A DNA stretch of 41,287 nt from an uncultured Alphaproteobacteria bacterium (GCA_934254585.1 CAKQLF010000012.1:1-41287), one strand, 5' to 3'; numbered from the stretch's first letter, positions 25,439 through 35,119 are shown. A program made the numbers and translations. Notes: generated from the sequence alone by a model not told the origin.

Positions 25439-26344
25439 ATGAATAAAGATAAATGTGTTTCCTTTAATTTGGATAACAACGCTTTCCGCGGACGGTTAGT
25501 GCGCTTGGATAATGTTTTGGCCGAAGTGTTCTCCCATCATAAATATCCGGATAACGTCGGCGCGGCGGTGGCCGAAACAACGGCATTAGGCGTGATGTTG
25601 GCCAGTCTTATGAAGTTTGACGGCTTGTTTACGCTGCAAATTCAGGGAAACGGCCCTGTTTCTGATTTGGTTACCGATGTCACTTCAGACGGAAAAGTGC
25701 GCGCAACGGCACGTTTTGATGAACAGAAAATGAAAGAGGCTCAAATCTTGCGTAAGACTGAGGGACAATTAGAGGCAACACCGTTCTGGCTTGGTAAAGG
25801 CAGCTTGATTTTTACCATTGACCAAGGCAAAGGAACGGATTTGTATCAAGGTGTGGTCGATTTGCAAGGCAATACGTTAGAAGCTTGCGCTTTGCGCTAT
25901 TTCAAATATTCTGAACAAATTGACACGCACTTGCATTTATATTTGAACAAAAAAGGCGATTATTGGCAAGCGGCGGGTATTTTAATCCAAAAAATGCCGA
26001 CCAAGGGCGGAAACGAATTGTCCGAAACTGAAGATGAATTGGCGGAAAAGTGGAATGAGGATAAAATTTTGCTCGATAGTTTGACCGCGGCGGAAATGTT
26101 TGATGAAAAACTGGCGGCTGATGATATTTTGTATCGTCTTTTCCACGAACATCAGGTACGGGTCGTAAAAGCAAATGAATATTATTTCGGATGCCGTTGC
26201 AGTCGTGAAAAACTTTTGAACACTTTGAGTTCAATGAAAGAAGATGACATCAATGCAATGATTGAAGACGGCAAAATTACCGCAACTTGCAATTTCTGCG
26301 GACAAGTTTATTCTTTTGATAAAGGCGAACTTTTAAAACATTAA
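25439..26344 (+). CDS. hslO: Redox-regulated chaperone Hsp33
   Basis: 301 residues. The C-terminal redox switch has the four zinc cysteines as C-x-C (FGCRCSR) and C-x2-C (CNFCGQ). The N-terminal substrate domain is complete, with the GNGPVSDLVTDVTSDGKVR motif. Activated by oxidation to hold unfolded proteins. Start ATG with AAGAGG upstream. Confidence 0.95.
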   Translation: MNKDKCVSFNLDNNAFRGRLVRLDNVLAEVFSHHKYPDNVGAAVAETTALGVMLASLMKFDGLFTLQIQGNGPVSDLVTDVTSDGKVRATARFDEQKMKEAQILRKTEGQLEATPFWLGKGSLIFTIDQGKGTDLYQGVVDLQGNTLEACALRYFKYSEQIDTHLHLYLNKKGDYWQAAGILIQKMPTKGGNELSETEDELAEKWNEDKILLDSLTAAEMFDEKLAADDILYRLFHEHQVRVVKANEYYFGCRCSREKLLNTLSSMKEDDINAMIEDGKITATCNFCGQVYSFDKGELLKH

Positions 26345-26424
26345 GCTTTATTTTTAAGCATATCTTAAACATTACCCTGTAAATTTTATCTAGAAAATAG
26401 GTTTAATTTATGGGGTAAAATAAT

Positions 26425-27033
26425 ATGAAAAACTTCTTAAAGATATTTTGTGCGATTTCTTTCGCCAGTGTTTTAAGCGCGTGTTCGACAATGAATAATG
26501 ATGAGGCCGCTCCGGAAAAATATAGTGATTTGCATTTTGACAATAAAAAACCTATTGAATTAACCGTTAAAAAAATTGAAATAAAATCAGAATTTGCCCC
26601 GTCTTTTACCCGTCCTAACGTGGAACACTTATTCCCTATCTCCATTGAAAAAACGGCTAAAACTTGGGCTGATGAGCGTTTAGATGCGGTGGATTTCTCT
26701 TCGGACAGAGTTGCGGAATTTATTATTAAAGACGCCAGTGTTACCGAAAAAGAAGAAAAATCCGAACAATTGTTGCAAAAAGACCGCTTAAAATATCACG
26801 CAAACCTGAGTGTGTTGTTGCGAGTTACTGACAACAAGTCTTCTGCTCAGACTTCAGTTGAAGCCTATCGTGAATTGAGTATGCCGATAGACACCAATAT
26901 TGAAGACAAAGAAAAATATTGGAATGAAATGGTGGTGAAATTGTTCAACGCGTTTGACGAACATATGGAAATGAATATTCATAAATATCTGAATATGTAT
27001 GTTAAGGGAGATACCACAATCACCGAATATTAA
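26425..27033 (+). CDS. Putative lipoprotein
   Basis: 202 residues. Lipoprotein signal peptide with lipobox LSAC (Cys20), then an acidic linker. The mature part is a mixed alpha/beta domain of about 150 residues with no catalytic motif that I recognise. Probably anchored in the outer membrane, facing the periplasm. Its stop directly abuts that of the convergent ApaG-like gene. Confidence 0.7.
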   Translation: MKNFLKIFCAISFASVLSACSTMNNDEAAPEKYSDLHFDNKKPIELTVKKIEIKSEFAPSFTRPNVEHLFPISIEKTAKTWADERLDAVDFSSDRVAEFIIKDASVTEKEEKSEQLLQKDRLKYHANLSVLLRVTDNKSSAQTSVEAYRELSMPIDTNIEDKEKYWNEMVVKLFNAFDEHMEMNIHKYLNMYVKGDTTITEY

Positions 27034-27438
27034 TCAACAAAAACAAGTTGAAAGATTTTTTGAAGAACTCAAATTGATAACGGGAAGTTTGATTTTGAGT
27101 TCTTTTCCTTTTGTGGTGACGGCTTTGCAATATCCGTAAATAACCGCGGCGGCTCCATTAAGCTGAGCGGTGTCTTCAAACTCAAAACATTCTCCCGGTT
27201 CCAAATCCGGTAATTCTCCGTTAAAGCCCAAGGCAGACAAATGTCGGCTGTTGCCAAGTTCGTCAGTGATGCAAACATCTTTGGTGGTTAAACGGATACG
27301 TTCGTCAGAATTGTTTTCAATGCGCAGCATATAGCCCCACAGCTCACAACGTGTTTCGTTTTCTTCTAACAGCTCTTGACAAGCCGAAACCATAATATCA
27401 CCGGTTTGCATAGTAGAATAGTCAAAATTGTTTAACAT
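27034..27438 (-). CDS. ApaG-domain (DUF525-like) protein
   Basis: 134 residues. The core WGYMLRIENNSDERIRLTTK...ITDELGN...LPDLEPGECFEFED...IYGYCKAV matches the ApaG fold (beta-sandwich: Y-x-R-I-x-N, P-x-L-x-PG-x-x-F-x-Y). The usual GVVG turn is replaced by GFNG. ApaG proteins are small cytoplasmic beta-sandwich proteins of unclear function. Ribosome binding site GGAGGG lies inside a hairpin (see 27440-27501). Confidence 0.7.
   Translation of the reverse strand: MLNNFDYSTMQTGDIMVSACQELLEENETRCELWGYMLRIENNSDERIRLTTKDVCITDELGNSRHLSALGFNGELPDLEPGECFEFEDTAQLNGAAAVIYGYCKAVTTKGKELKIKLPVINLSSSKNLSTCFC
27063..27112 (+). terminator. Terminator of the lipoprotein gene inside the opposite ORF
   Basis: 11-bp perfect stem AAGAACTCAAA/TTTGAGTTCTT (27063-27073 with 27094-27104) followed by TTCCTTTT on the plus strand. 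It lies within the 3' coding end of the ApaG-like gene on the other strand. Confidence 0.5.
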
Positions 27439-27439
27439 A

Positions 27440-27501
27440 AAAAATCCCTCCGAACTTTATGTTAAGGATTCATTAACCTTTAAAAAACTTCAAGAGGGAT
27501 T
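27440..27501 (-). promoter_or_regulatory. Hairpin covering the ApaG-like ribosome binding site
   Basis: Minus-strand AATCCCTC (27494-27501) pairs with GAGGGATT (27443-27450), directly followed by T and the ATG at 27438. The 3' arm includes the GGAGGG site. It could act as the cupin terminator, as an RBS switch, or both. The loop is long (43 bases). Confidence 0.5.
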
Positions 27502-27522
27502 CTGATTTATGCACATAAAAGT

Positions 27523-27888
27523 TTATTTTGTGCGGCCGTATTTGTCTTCAAAGCGGATAATATCGTTTTCATCAAGGTTTTCTCCGACTTGCACTTCAAT
27601 AAAATCCATTGGTTCAGAAGAATTATTTTGGATTCGGTGTTTTGTCTTTACGGGGATATAAACGGATTCGCCGGCTTTTATTTCTTTAGTTTCTTCACCT
27701 AAGGTAACCACGGCCACGCCGCGCACAATGTTCCAATATTCGGCGCGTTCGTGGTGAAGCTGCAATGATAAAATTCCGTTTGGCTCAACCACAATGTGCT
27801 TAACGCAAAATCCGTCACCGCAATCAATAACTTCCCAAGTGCCCCAAGGGCGTTTATCATTTTGCCCGCGTTTATATGTATTTGTCAT
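27523..27888 (-). CDS. Cupin, mannose-6-phosphate isomerase type II-like
   Basis: 121 residues from ATG 27888 (MTNTYKRGQND), which has AAGGAG upstream. A single cupin domain with RPWGTWEVI, LQLHHERAEYWNIVRGVAVV and AGESVYIP; the H-x-R-x-E-x-W pattern matches the C-terminal domain of bifunctional GMP/PMI enzymes. Metal-binding His, Glu and a later His (TKHRI) are present. Likely acts on a sugar phosphate, possibly fructose-6-P/mannose-6-P, but stands alone. Confidence 0.8.
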   Translation of the reverse strand: MTNTYKRGQNDKRPWGTWEVIDCGDGFCVKHIVVEPNGILSLQLHHERAEYWNIVRGVAVVTLGEETKEIKAGESVYIPVKTKHRIQNNSSEPMDFIEVQVGENLDENDIIRFEDKYGRTK

Positions 27889-27983
27889 TTTCTTCTCCTT
27901 TTTTAGGTTTACATAATTTAAAAAGTAGTATAAACAGTAAATGTGTGGTTGCAACTATAATTTAGAAATATGCAGGATTAAAA

Positions 27984-30200
27984 ATGAATACTTCGGGTAT
28001 TGTCAGCGAGGCTTTGGCCATTCAAAAAATTATCAGTGAGGAATTATCCGTAAAAGCTTCTATGCCTGAAAAAATCAGCAAAGTGCTGAAATCACTGGCC
28101 GATTCGCTTAATGTAGATGAGGTTCTGTTATATGCCACGATTGATGAAAATTATTTAGAACTTATGGGGCAGTATCAGGCTCTTAACTATAAAAATAACA
28201 TTCGTTTTGACGAAGGAACTATTGGCGGATGCGCCGCTTTGAAATCGGTCAAACTTGCTGTTAATTTAGAAAAAAATATCTCTTTGATTAGCGTTCCGAT
28301 AATGCGATTGCATATTGTTATTGGCGTTTTTGTCGCGATTAAACACAACAATTCGGGGTTTAACGATTTTCAGATTGAAGAAACCGAAACTTTGGCTTTG
28401 CCGTTAATAGATTTGTTATCTGCGCGAATTTTTGAAGACTATAAAAATCAGATTATCAAAGAAAAAGGTATTGTTGTTCGCAACGCGCTGCACGGTGTCA
28501 GTATGAATAAGGGATATGGCGTCGGCAAAGCCGTGTTGCACTATCGCCAACGCGAGCTCGTTAATATTTTTGCGGATAATGTTGAGTTGGAACAGTCGAA
28601 ATTAGCCGAAGGTCGCCGCAAAATGCTGGAATATATAGACAAGAAAATAGCGCAGGCCGGCAACTATATCGGTAACAGCACAGAAATTATGGAAGCTTAT
28701 CGTTTGTTTGCAATGGATAAGGGGTGGTACAAAAAAATAAGTGCGGATATTGCAAAAGGTTATACGGCGGAAGCGGCGGTTGAACACGTTTATGAAGATA
28801 TGTGGAGCAGGCTTTCTGCTACCAACGATCCTTATATCAAAGAAAAACTTTATGATTTACGCGATGTTTCAGACAGGTTGCGGGCGTTTATCGGTGGTGA
28901 CGCAATTCAGGAATTTGTTTCCGGCGATGAAGATATTGTGCTGATTGCCCAAAGTATGGGGCCGGCCGACTTGATGGACTATAACTATAAGCGGATTAAA
29001 GCTTTGGTGATTGAAGAGTGTTCGCCGACACTTCACGTTGTTATTGTGGCAAAGGCTCTGAACATTCCGGTTGTCGCCAAAATATTCGGAGTGCTGAAAG
29101 AAGTTAAAGCCGGCGAGGTTGTTGCCGTTGACGGAAATGATGGTACCATATATCCAAATCCGTCTGCCAAGCTTGTTGCCGAATATCAAAAAAAATCTGT
29201 CGGACTGCAAAAAGTTTTTGCCGAACTGGAAAGTTTGAGTGCAAAGCCGACCAAAACCAAAGATAATATAAAAATAAACTTGGCTTTGAATTATGGTCTG
29301 GATTTGGATTATGAGTATATTAAACCAACTCATTGCGATGGTATTGGGTTGTATCGTACGGAAATAACGTTTATGTCGGCGGATAAAATGCCCGATGTTG
29401 AAAGTCAGCGTAAACAATATGCGCGTTTGTTTGAGGCCTTGGGCAATAAAAAAATAATTTTCCGTAGTTTAGACGTGGGGTCGGATAAATTTTTGCCGTA
29501 TTGGGGCGAAATAAAAGAAGATAATCCGGCAATCGGTTGGCGTTCAATTCGCATAACATTAGACCGGCGTTCTATTTTGCGTCAGCAGATTAGGGCAATG
29601 CTCCGTGCCGCGGCCGATAAAGAGTTGTATGTAATGTTTCCGATGATATCGACCTGCGAGGAATTTTTGGAAGCTAAAGAAACTTTGATGTTGGAATATG
29701 AACGTGAAAAGCAGCGCGGCCGTCCGACTGCATCTAAAGTTAATGTCGGTATAATGATAGAAGTTCCGTCGGTGCTGTTTCAGTTAGATGAAATTTTTCA
29801 GCAAGTTGATTTTGTTTCGGTCGGAACCAATGACTTGTATCAGTTTGTTTTTGCTTGCGATAGAGGAAATCCGCGTTTAACTTCACGCTATGACGTTTTG
29901 TCGGCACCTTTTTTGAAATTGATGAAAATGATTGTGGATAAAGCCGGACAATACAAAGTTCATTGTTCCGTTTGCGGAGAAATGGCCAGCAACCCGTTAG
30001 AGGCAATGGCTTTAATCGGTTTGGGCTATCGTAATTTATCGGTTTCCGGAGCCGCATACGCCAATGTTAAAAAAATGATTCTCAGTATGAACAACGAAGA
30101 TGTGGCCGACTATGTGCGTAGTTTGCTGAAATCTGCCAAAACAAGTGTGCGTCCGCAATTATTGGCGTATGCTTATGATCATACTATTGCAATCAATTAA
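27984..30200 (+). CDS. ptsP: Phosphoenolpyruvate-protein phosphotransferase, EI-Ntr type
   Basis: 738 residues. N-terminal GAF domain (about 1-160), then the PEP-utilising N domain, the swivelling His domain and the C-terminal PEP-binding barrel. Active His is H351 in SPTLHVVIVAKAL, where the usual T-S-H-A context is changed to T-L-H-V. The barrel keeps GLYRTE, FRSLDVGSDK and the active Cys664 in VCGEMA. First enzyme of the nitrogen-related PTS, phosphorylating an NPr protein (not in the window). Divergent from the cupin gene. Confidence 0.92.
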   Translation: MNTSGIVSEALAIQKIISEELSVKASMPEKISKVLKSLADSLNVDEVLLYATIDENYLELMGQYQALNYKNNIRFDEGTIGGCAALKSVKLAVNLEKNISLISVPIMRLHIVIGVFVAIKHNNSGFNDFQIEETETLALPLIDLLSARIFEDYKNQIIKEKGIVVRNALHGVSMNKGYGVGKAVLHYRQRELVNIFADNVELEQSKLAEGRRKMLEYIDKKIAQAGNYIGNSTEIMEAYRLFAMDKGWYKKISADIAKGYTAEAAVEHVYEDMWSRLSATNDPYIKEKLYDLRDVSDRLRAFIGGDAIQEFVSGDEDIVLIAQSMGPADLMDYNYKRIKALVIEECSPTLHVVIVAKALNIPVVAKIFGVLKEVKAGEVVAVDGNDGTIYPNPSAKLVAEYQKKSVGLQKVFAELESLSAKPTKTKDNIKINLALNYGLDLDYEYIKPTHCDGIGLYRTEITFMSADKMPDVESQRKQYARLFEALGNKKIIFRSLDVGSDKFLPYWGEIKEDNPAIGWRSIRITLDRRSILRQQIRAMLRAAADKELYVMFPMISTCEEFLEAKETLMLEYEREKQRGRPTASKVNVGIMIEVPSVLFQLDEIFQQVDFVSVGTNDLYQFVFACDRGNPRLTSRYDVLSAPFLKLMKMIVDKAGQYKVHCSVCGEMASNPLEAMALIGLGYRNLSVSGAAYANVKKMILSMNNEDVADYVRSLLKSAKTSVRPQLLAYAYDHTIAIN

Positions 30201-30249
30201 AAAGTATGTTATAAACGCCGAGAATATAAGACAGTAAAGGTGAGATAAA

Positions 30250-31152
30250 ATGGAAGACATAGATGACGCGCAAAACATTGGTGAATTGTTGCGCAATACT
30301 CGCTTGAAGAAAGGTAAAACTTTAGGAGATGTCTCTAAGGATTTGTGTATTCGTAAATTTTATTTAGAGGCAATCGAAAATTTAGAAACAAAAAATTTGC
30401 CGCCGTTGCCATACGGTTTGGGTTTTGTGCGCAGTTATTCCGATTATTTGGGGCTTAATTCCGCTCGCATTGTTCAAGCTTTTCGACAAGCGGTATATGC
30501 TGAACAATCAGATGCGAATGAACCGGAAATTTTTGAAGAAAACACCAATACAATGGAATTAGGCGGACCGAAATTATATCATATTATTATCGGTCTTGTC
30601 GGTTTGGTGGCCGTTTTTGCTGTTTGGACCGGAATGTCATCACCGCAATCAAGCAAGGAATTTGACGAGGAAACAACCGTGGATAACGTTGTGCCCGAAC
30701 CGGTGATTATTGAAGAAGAGGAAGTTTCAAATAATGAAAGTGTTGCGGAAACTGAAACAGTCGCATCTTCACAGACAAATATAGATAATGCTTCGGAAAA
30801 TAAAACCGAACCGGTGGCGGAAATTGAAAAAACAGAAAATAAGGCAAGTGTAGAAGTTAAAAAAACGGAAAATAAAGTTGAAGAAGAACAAAGTTCGACA
30901 GTCACTCCAACCAGATTACGCATAAAATTGGCCGGACCGTCTTGGGTTGAATTAAAACACAATGGCAAAGTTTTATTGAGCGGAAATTATGGTAAGGACT
31001 TTGTTTATGATGTGCCTGATGAAAGCGGAATGGTCGTTTCTGTCGGCCGCTATTACAATGTGGATTTTTACCTTGACGGCAAGCTGATTAAAGTGGCATC
31101 GGCAATGAAACAAACCAATATTAACCTTGATAAATATATTTTATCTGAATAA
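30250..31152 (+). CDS. rodZ: RodZ-like cell-shape protein
   Basis: 300 residues. N-terminal HTH_25 domain at about 8-80 (GELLRNTRLKKGKTL), transmembrane helix at about 109-126, a Glu/Lys/Thr-rich periplasmic linker (about 135-215), and a C-terminal DUF4115 beta domain (WVELKHNGKVLLSGNYGKDF). Links MreB to the cell-wall machinery. Start with AAGGTGAG upstream; followed after 17 bases by hisS. Confidence 0.9.
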   Translation: MEDIDDAQNIGELLRNTRLKKGKTLGDVSKDLCIRKFYLEAIENLETKNLPPLPYGLGFVRSYSDYLGLNSARIVQAFRQAVYAEQSDANEPEIFEENTNTMELGGPKLYHIIIGLVGLVAVFAVWTGMSSPQSSKEFDEETTVDNVVPEPVIIEEEEVSNNESVAETETVASSQTNIDNASENKTEPVAEIEKTENKASVEVKKTENKVEEEQSSTVTPTRLRIKLAGPSWVELKHNGKVLLSGNYGKDFVYDVPDESGMVVSVGRYYNVDFYLDGKLIKVASAMKQTNINLDKYILSE

Positions 31153-31169
31153 GAAAAACAGGAATAAAA

Positions 31170-32405
31170 ATGTCAAAAATACAAAGTGTTCGCGGCACAT
31201 ACGATTTGTATGGCACCGCTAAGAGAAAAATGAAAAAGGTGACGGAGGTTGCTTCTTCCGTGGTGGAAAAATACGGATTTGAAGAAATAGAAACTCCGAT
31301 TTTTGAGTTTACGGAAGTTTTTTCTCGCAATTTGGGGGATACCTCTGATATTGTTACAAAAGAAATGTATTGCTTCAATGATAAAGGCGGCGAAAGCTTA
31401 ACTTTGCGTCCCGAGGGAACTGCGGGCGTAGTGCGCGCCTTTGTGTCAAACGGAATGCAACAAAATTTGCCGGTTAAGTTTTATTATGCGGGGCCGATGT
31501 TTCGTTATGAACGTCCGCAAAAAGGTCGGCAGCGTCAATTTACGCAATTTGGTGTTGAACTTCTGGGTGTTGAAACTCCGCAAGCTGATGTTGAAGTTAT
31601 TTCGATGGCCTATGAACTTTTGGAAAAACTGGGCTTGAATGGGCAGGTTGTTGTTGAAATAAACTCTTTGGGAGATGCGGAAAGCCGTGAGGCATATCGG
31701 GAAAAGTTGGTGGCCTATCTGAAAGAACACTATGAAGAGCTTTCTCAAGACAGTAAATCACGTTTAGAGCGCAATCCTTTGCGAGTTTTAGATTCTAAAG
31801 AAGAATGTGATAAAGCGGTGGTGGAAAATGCTCCGCTATACGCCGACAGCCTGAATGAAAATTCTCGGGAATTTTTTGCTAAAGTTTTGCACGGATTGGA
31901 TTTGCTTGGTATAAAATATCGTGTTAACAATCGATTGGTTCGTGGTTTGGACTATTATTCGCATACGGTTTTTGAATTGGTTACCGATAAACTCGGAGCT
32001 CAAGGAACGGTTTTGGCCGGCGGTCGCTATAATGGCTTGGTGGCTCAAATGGGTGGCGGAGAAGTGGCCGGCATAGGTTGGGCCAGTGGAGTAGAGCGTT
32101 TGGCAATGCTGTTGGATGAAGAAATTGAAACTCCGCGTCCGGTAGCGGTTATTCCAATGGGGGCGGAAAGCGAAGATAAAGCTTTGCAAATTTCCAATCA
32201 GTTGCGTCGTGCCGGTTTTAAGGTTGAACAGAGCTACAGCGGCAATATGAAAAAGCGTATGGCAAAAGCCGTAAAAGCTAACGCGTTTAAGGCCGTGATT
32301 ATTGGCTCCGATGAATTGGCAAAAGGTGAAGCGGCTATAAAAGATTTGGATAGCGGCGAGCAAAAAAATGTTAAACTTGAACATTTGATTGAGGAAATAA
32401 AGTAA
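31170..32405 (+). CDS. hisS: Histidyl-tRNA synthetase
   Basis: 411 residues. Class II motifs: GTYDLYG near the start, motif 2 FRYERPQKGRQRQFTQFG, histidine-binding LVRGLDYYSHTVFE, motif 3 GWASGVERLAML, and a C-terminal anticodon-binding domain. Its stop overlaps the prfA start by one base. Confidence 0.97.
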   Translation: MSKIQSVRGTYDLYGTAKRKMKKVTEVASSVVEKYGFEEIETPIFEFTEVFSRNLGDTSDIVTKEMYCFNDKGGESLTLRPEGTAGVVRAFVSNGMQQNLPVKFYYAGPMFRYERPQKGRQRQFTQFGVELLGVETPQADVEVISMAYELLEKLGLNGQVVVEINSLGDAESREAYREKLVAYLKEHYEELSQDSKSRLERNPLRVLDSKEECDKAVVENAPLYADSLNENSREFFAKVLHGLDLLGIKYRVNNRLVRGLDYYSHTVFELVTDKLGAQGTVLAGGRYNGLVAQMGGGEVAGIGWASGVERLAMLLDEEIETPRPVAVIPMGAESEDKALQISNQLRRAGFKVEQSYSGNMKKRMAKAVKANAFKAVIIGSDELAKGEAAIKDLDSGEQKNVKLEHLIEEIK

Positions 32406-33475
32406 TGAATTTTGAAGAAAAATTGGCTAATGTAGTTAACCGCTATGAAGAAGTGCAAGCTTTGCTTTCCACCAATATTTCTTCAGATGAACTGGTTAAA
32501 CTGAACAAAGAGTTGTCAGTTTTGGAACCGGTGGTGGCAGCTATTGAAAATTATAAAAAGCATTTGCAGGCTATGCAAGATGATAAGGCGATGATGGATG
32601 ATGCGTCGCTCGATAAAGAAATGCGTGAAATGGCCGAAGCTGAATATTATGAGATTAAAGAACAACTGCCGGAATTAGAAAAAGAAATTCGAGTTTTGTT
32701 GCTGCCAAAAGAAGCCGATGATGAAAAAAACGCAATACTTGAAGTTCGCGCCGGTACCGGTGGTGATGAGGCGGCTTTGTTTGCGGCTGTGCTGTTTGAA
32801 ATGTATCAGCGTTATGCGCAAAAACAAGGTTGGAAATTTGAAATTTTAGACGCCAACGAAAACGGATTAGGCGGTTATAAAGAAGCTTCGGCCAAAATCA
32901 CAGGTAAAGATGTTTTTGCTAAATTAAAATTCGAATCCGGAGCGCATCGGGTACAGCGTGTTCCTGTAACGGAATCTCAGGGGCGTGTCCACACATCGGC
33001 GGCAACGGTGGCGGTTTTGCCTGAAATTGAAGAAGTTGATATGTACATTAATCCTGCTGATTTGAAGATTGATGTTTACCGTGCGTCAGGAGCCGGCGGA
33101 CAACACGTTAACCGTACGGAATCCGCCGTGCGAATAACTCATATTCCGACCGGTATTGTCGTGCAATGCCAAGATGACCGTTCTCAATTTAAAAATAAAG
33201 AAAAGGCAATGAATCACCTGCGCGCCAAATTATATGACAGTCAAAAATCGGCCATTGATGCCAGCTATTCGGAAAAACGTAAATTGCAAGTCGGTAGCGG
33301 AGACCGTAGTGAGCGTATTCGTACATATAACTATCCGCAAGGGCGGGTGACCGACCACAGAATTAACTTGACTTTGTATAAACTTGATGACGTGGTTTCC
33401 GGTGAGGCCTTGGGTGAAATTATAGACGCTCTGATTGCTGAAGATCAAGCAGATAGATTGGCTGAAATGGATTAA
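32405..33475 (+). CDS. prfA: Peptide chain release factor 1
   Basis: 356 residues. The GGQ loop is in RASGAGGQHVNRTESAVR and the whole RF1 frame is intact. Reads UAA/UAG. prmC, which methylates the GGQ Gln and often follows prfA, is not next to it here. Confidence 0.97.
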   Translation: MNFEEKLANVVNRYEEVQALLSTNISSDELVKLNKELSVLEPVVAAIENYKKHLQAMQDDKAMMDDASLDKEMREMAEAEYYEIKEQLPELEKEIRVLLLPKEADDEKNAILEVRAGTGGDEAALFAAVLFEMYQRYAQKQGWKFEILDANENGLGGYKEASAKITGKDVFAKLKFESGAHRVQRVPVTESQGRVHTSAATVAVLPEIEEVDMYINPADLKIDVYRASGAGGQHVNRTESAVRITHIPTGIVVQCQDDRSQFKNKEKAMNHLRAKLYDSQKSAIDASYSEKRKLQVGSGDRSERIRTYNYPQGRVTDHRINLTLYKLDDVVSGEALGEIIDALIAEDQADRLAEMD

Positions 33476-33563
33476 TGATTGGTAGTCTTGCGGATTCTAA
33501 AAGATAAAGAACAAGAACAGAATCTTTCAGTTGATAAAAACGTTTCTCTGTATCCGTAATAGC

Positions 33564-33592
33564 TTGACTTTTGTCTAAAGATAGGCTAATAA
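33564..33592 (+). promoter_or_regulatory. Candidate promoter of the orphan gene at 33703
   Basis: TTGACT (33564-33569), 17-base spacer, TAATAA (33587-33592). The roughly 100-base leader that follows contains GTGT/ACAC nested in AGAGGG/CCCTCT (about 33647-33682). Confidence 0.5.
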
Positions 33593-33702
33593 AAATGTAA
33601 TTTGAAATTATTTAGAGTTATTTTTAACATTAGTTTATCAACAAAAAGAGGGAACGGGACGTGTAAAAGGGCACACCCTCTCTAAACAAACCCAGATTTA
33701 TT

Positions 33703-34074
33703 ATGGCTAAACTTGAAATTTTGGCAGATGATGCAAAGCAACAGATTTCTGATTTGAAGATGTATCGCTCCGGTTGGGCTAACGACATTCGCGAAGGTTG
33801 GTCATTAGGCAACCAAGAAACACAGAAAATTCTGTTTGAGTTGTACGAAGTCTCCGGCTCCGTCATTTTAGCACTGGAACAGGTTATAAGTGGCCGTCAT
33901 TGCGATAAAATGGCTATGATTTTGGTTTTTAACAAACTAAAAGATTTGGTGCAGTCCGAGGTCTTTACAAAGTATGCCAAACTTAATGATTTAGGATTCG
34001 TGCATTGTGTTAGTACCGGTACCAAACACCACATCAGAGTGATGTTTGACTGCCTGAAAATTTTGACTGCTTAG
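33703..34074 (+). CDS. Hypothetical protein
   Basis: 123 residues, mostly alpha-helical, no signal peptide or membrane segment. Hydrophobic heptads in the middle (FELYEVSGSVILALEQVI) suggest a helical bundle. No family recognised. The ribosome binding site is weak, but the gene has a clear promoter candidate and terminator, which supports it as a single-gene unit. It marks the edge of the accessory region. Confidence 0.6.
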   Translation: MAKLEILADDAKQQISDLKMYRSGWANDIREGWSLGNQETQKILFELYEVSGSVILALEQVISGRHCDKMAMILVFNKLKDLVQSEVFTKYAKLNDLGFVHCVSTGTKHHIRVMFDCLKILTA

Positions 34075-34087
34075 TCGATTGTCTGTT

Positions 34088-34120
34088 AAGGCGTAAAGTT
34101 TTTTAACTTTGCGCCTTTTC
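34088..34120 (+). terminator. Terminator of the orphan gene
   Basis: 13-bp stem AAGGCGTAAAGTT/AACTTTGCGCCTT (34088-34100 with 34105-34117; one G-T) with TTTT loop and T-run. The duplicated block begins 16 bases later. Confidence 0.85.
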
Positions 34121-34137
34121 TATATTAAAAAGCCGAT

Positions 34138-34617
34138 CTTGGCTTAGAAGTTGCTAGCGGTTTGGCTAGCGGAGATAAAGCTTGGAATATGGCAAAGAAT
34201 GCAGGAGAACAAGCTATACGATGGAATGGACGTAGACAATTACTCAACCAATTACAAAGAGGTAAAGATTTTAGGAACGTTAATTTGGGCTATATAGCGA
34301 AGAAACAACTAGATGAAATAAATAATCTTAGAAAACTTGAAGGGGTTTCAAAGATTGGAAGTCGAAAAGTATCTATTCCTTCAGATTGTATTGAACATGT
34401 TTTTGAAAGACGCATTCTGAACAATGGATATAAACCTCAAGAAGTAGTTGATGTCTTGGACAATGCAATATTTAGAACTGAAAAAATTAATCCGACTAGA
34501 TATAAAACATTACAAGAACTTAGTAATCAAGGAACACGACATACAAACAGTGCTATTGTTGGTAAAATAAGAGATGGAGAACATATATTTGTAAAAACAG
34601 GATATAAAAATAAGTAA
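34138..34617 (+). pseudogene. 5'-truncated effector tip (orphan tip)
   Basis: Encodes in frame the last 159 residues of the 36101-37267 protein (its residues 230-388) without header or start region; the only difference I see is Gly to Ser in the VAGG stretch. An internal ATG at 34162 could start a 151-residue protein, but it has no clear ribosome binding site. Most likely a silent donor or relic. Confidence 0.85.
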
Positions 34618-35069
34618 TTAAAAAGAAAAAGGGATTGGTTGGTTGCCCACCCAACTTACAGCTCCTGTTTTACAACAGTCTGGCAGCAAGCATTCTGCTC
34701 TTCAATCCCTTTTCTCCATAATACAGACAAAGTCAGTATTACTTTATAACTACAGGATGGCCAGCTTTCTCATCATACATCTCTTCAATGTGTTATTACA
34801 CAATGGCGGCGGCTTACTGGCGATATAAAATCTTTCCACTCTTCTGTAGTCATAAGAGTAATATAATACGAAAAACACTCTCGTCAAGTGTATTTTTGTG
34901 AATATTTATACTATATTAATATACCATATAGAAGTAGTTTGGGAGGTCGGTAAAATCCTCCATCAGTTACAGAATTAAATAATTCGTCCGGCAGCATCCT
35001 TTCTGCTCATCAACCTACATCTACATTATCTAATGCACCATCTATAAGAAAGTCAGTGATGTTTTAACT
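34618..35069 (+). other. Copy A of the non-coding structured region
   Basis: No gene seen. Carries the same base-paired units described for 37272-37719. Confidence 0.6.
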
Positions 35070-35074
35070 TGAAA

Positions 35075-35119
35075 CTAAGTAGTAAAATTGTTAAGCATAT
35101 AATCTCGATTTTTTTTCAT
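35075..35119 (-). pseudogene. Remnant of an exported partner gene (5' end only)
   Basis: 35070-35180 matches the 5' end and upstream region of the minus-strand gene at 37796-38296 (shared TTAAGCATATAAT and the conserved upstream TTATTACATAAAGTTG). Base changes after the start codon shift the frame and it stops after 14 codons. Confidence 0.75.

Larger units (their letters stand above)
34136..35069 (+). repeat. 934-bp direct repeat, copy A
   Basis: Identical in length to 36786-37719 (offset 2650, no indels), with one base change seen, near 34155. It includes the C-terminal tip of the effector gene and about 450 bases of non-coding downstream sequence. Beyond 35069 the two copies differ. Confidence 0.95.

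Noticed and set aside
34643..34828. 61-codon ORF present in both 934-bp copies
   Set aside because: Lies in the base-paired region, has no ribosome binding site, and its conservation is explained by the duplication.
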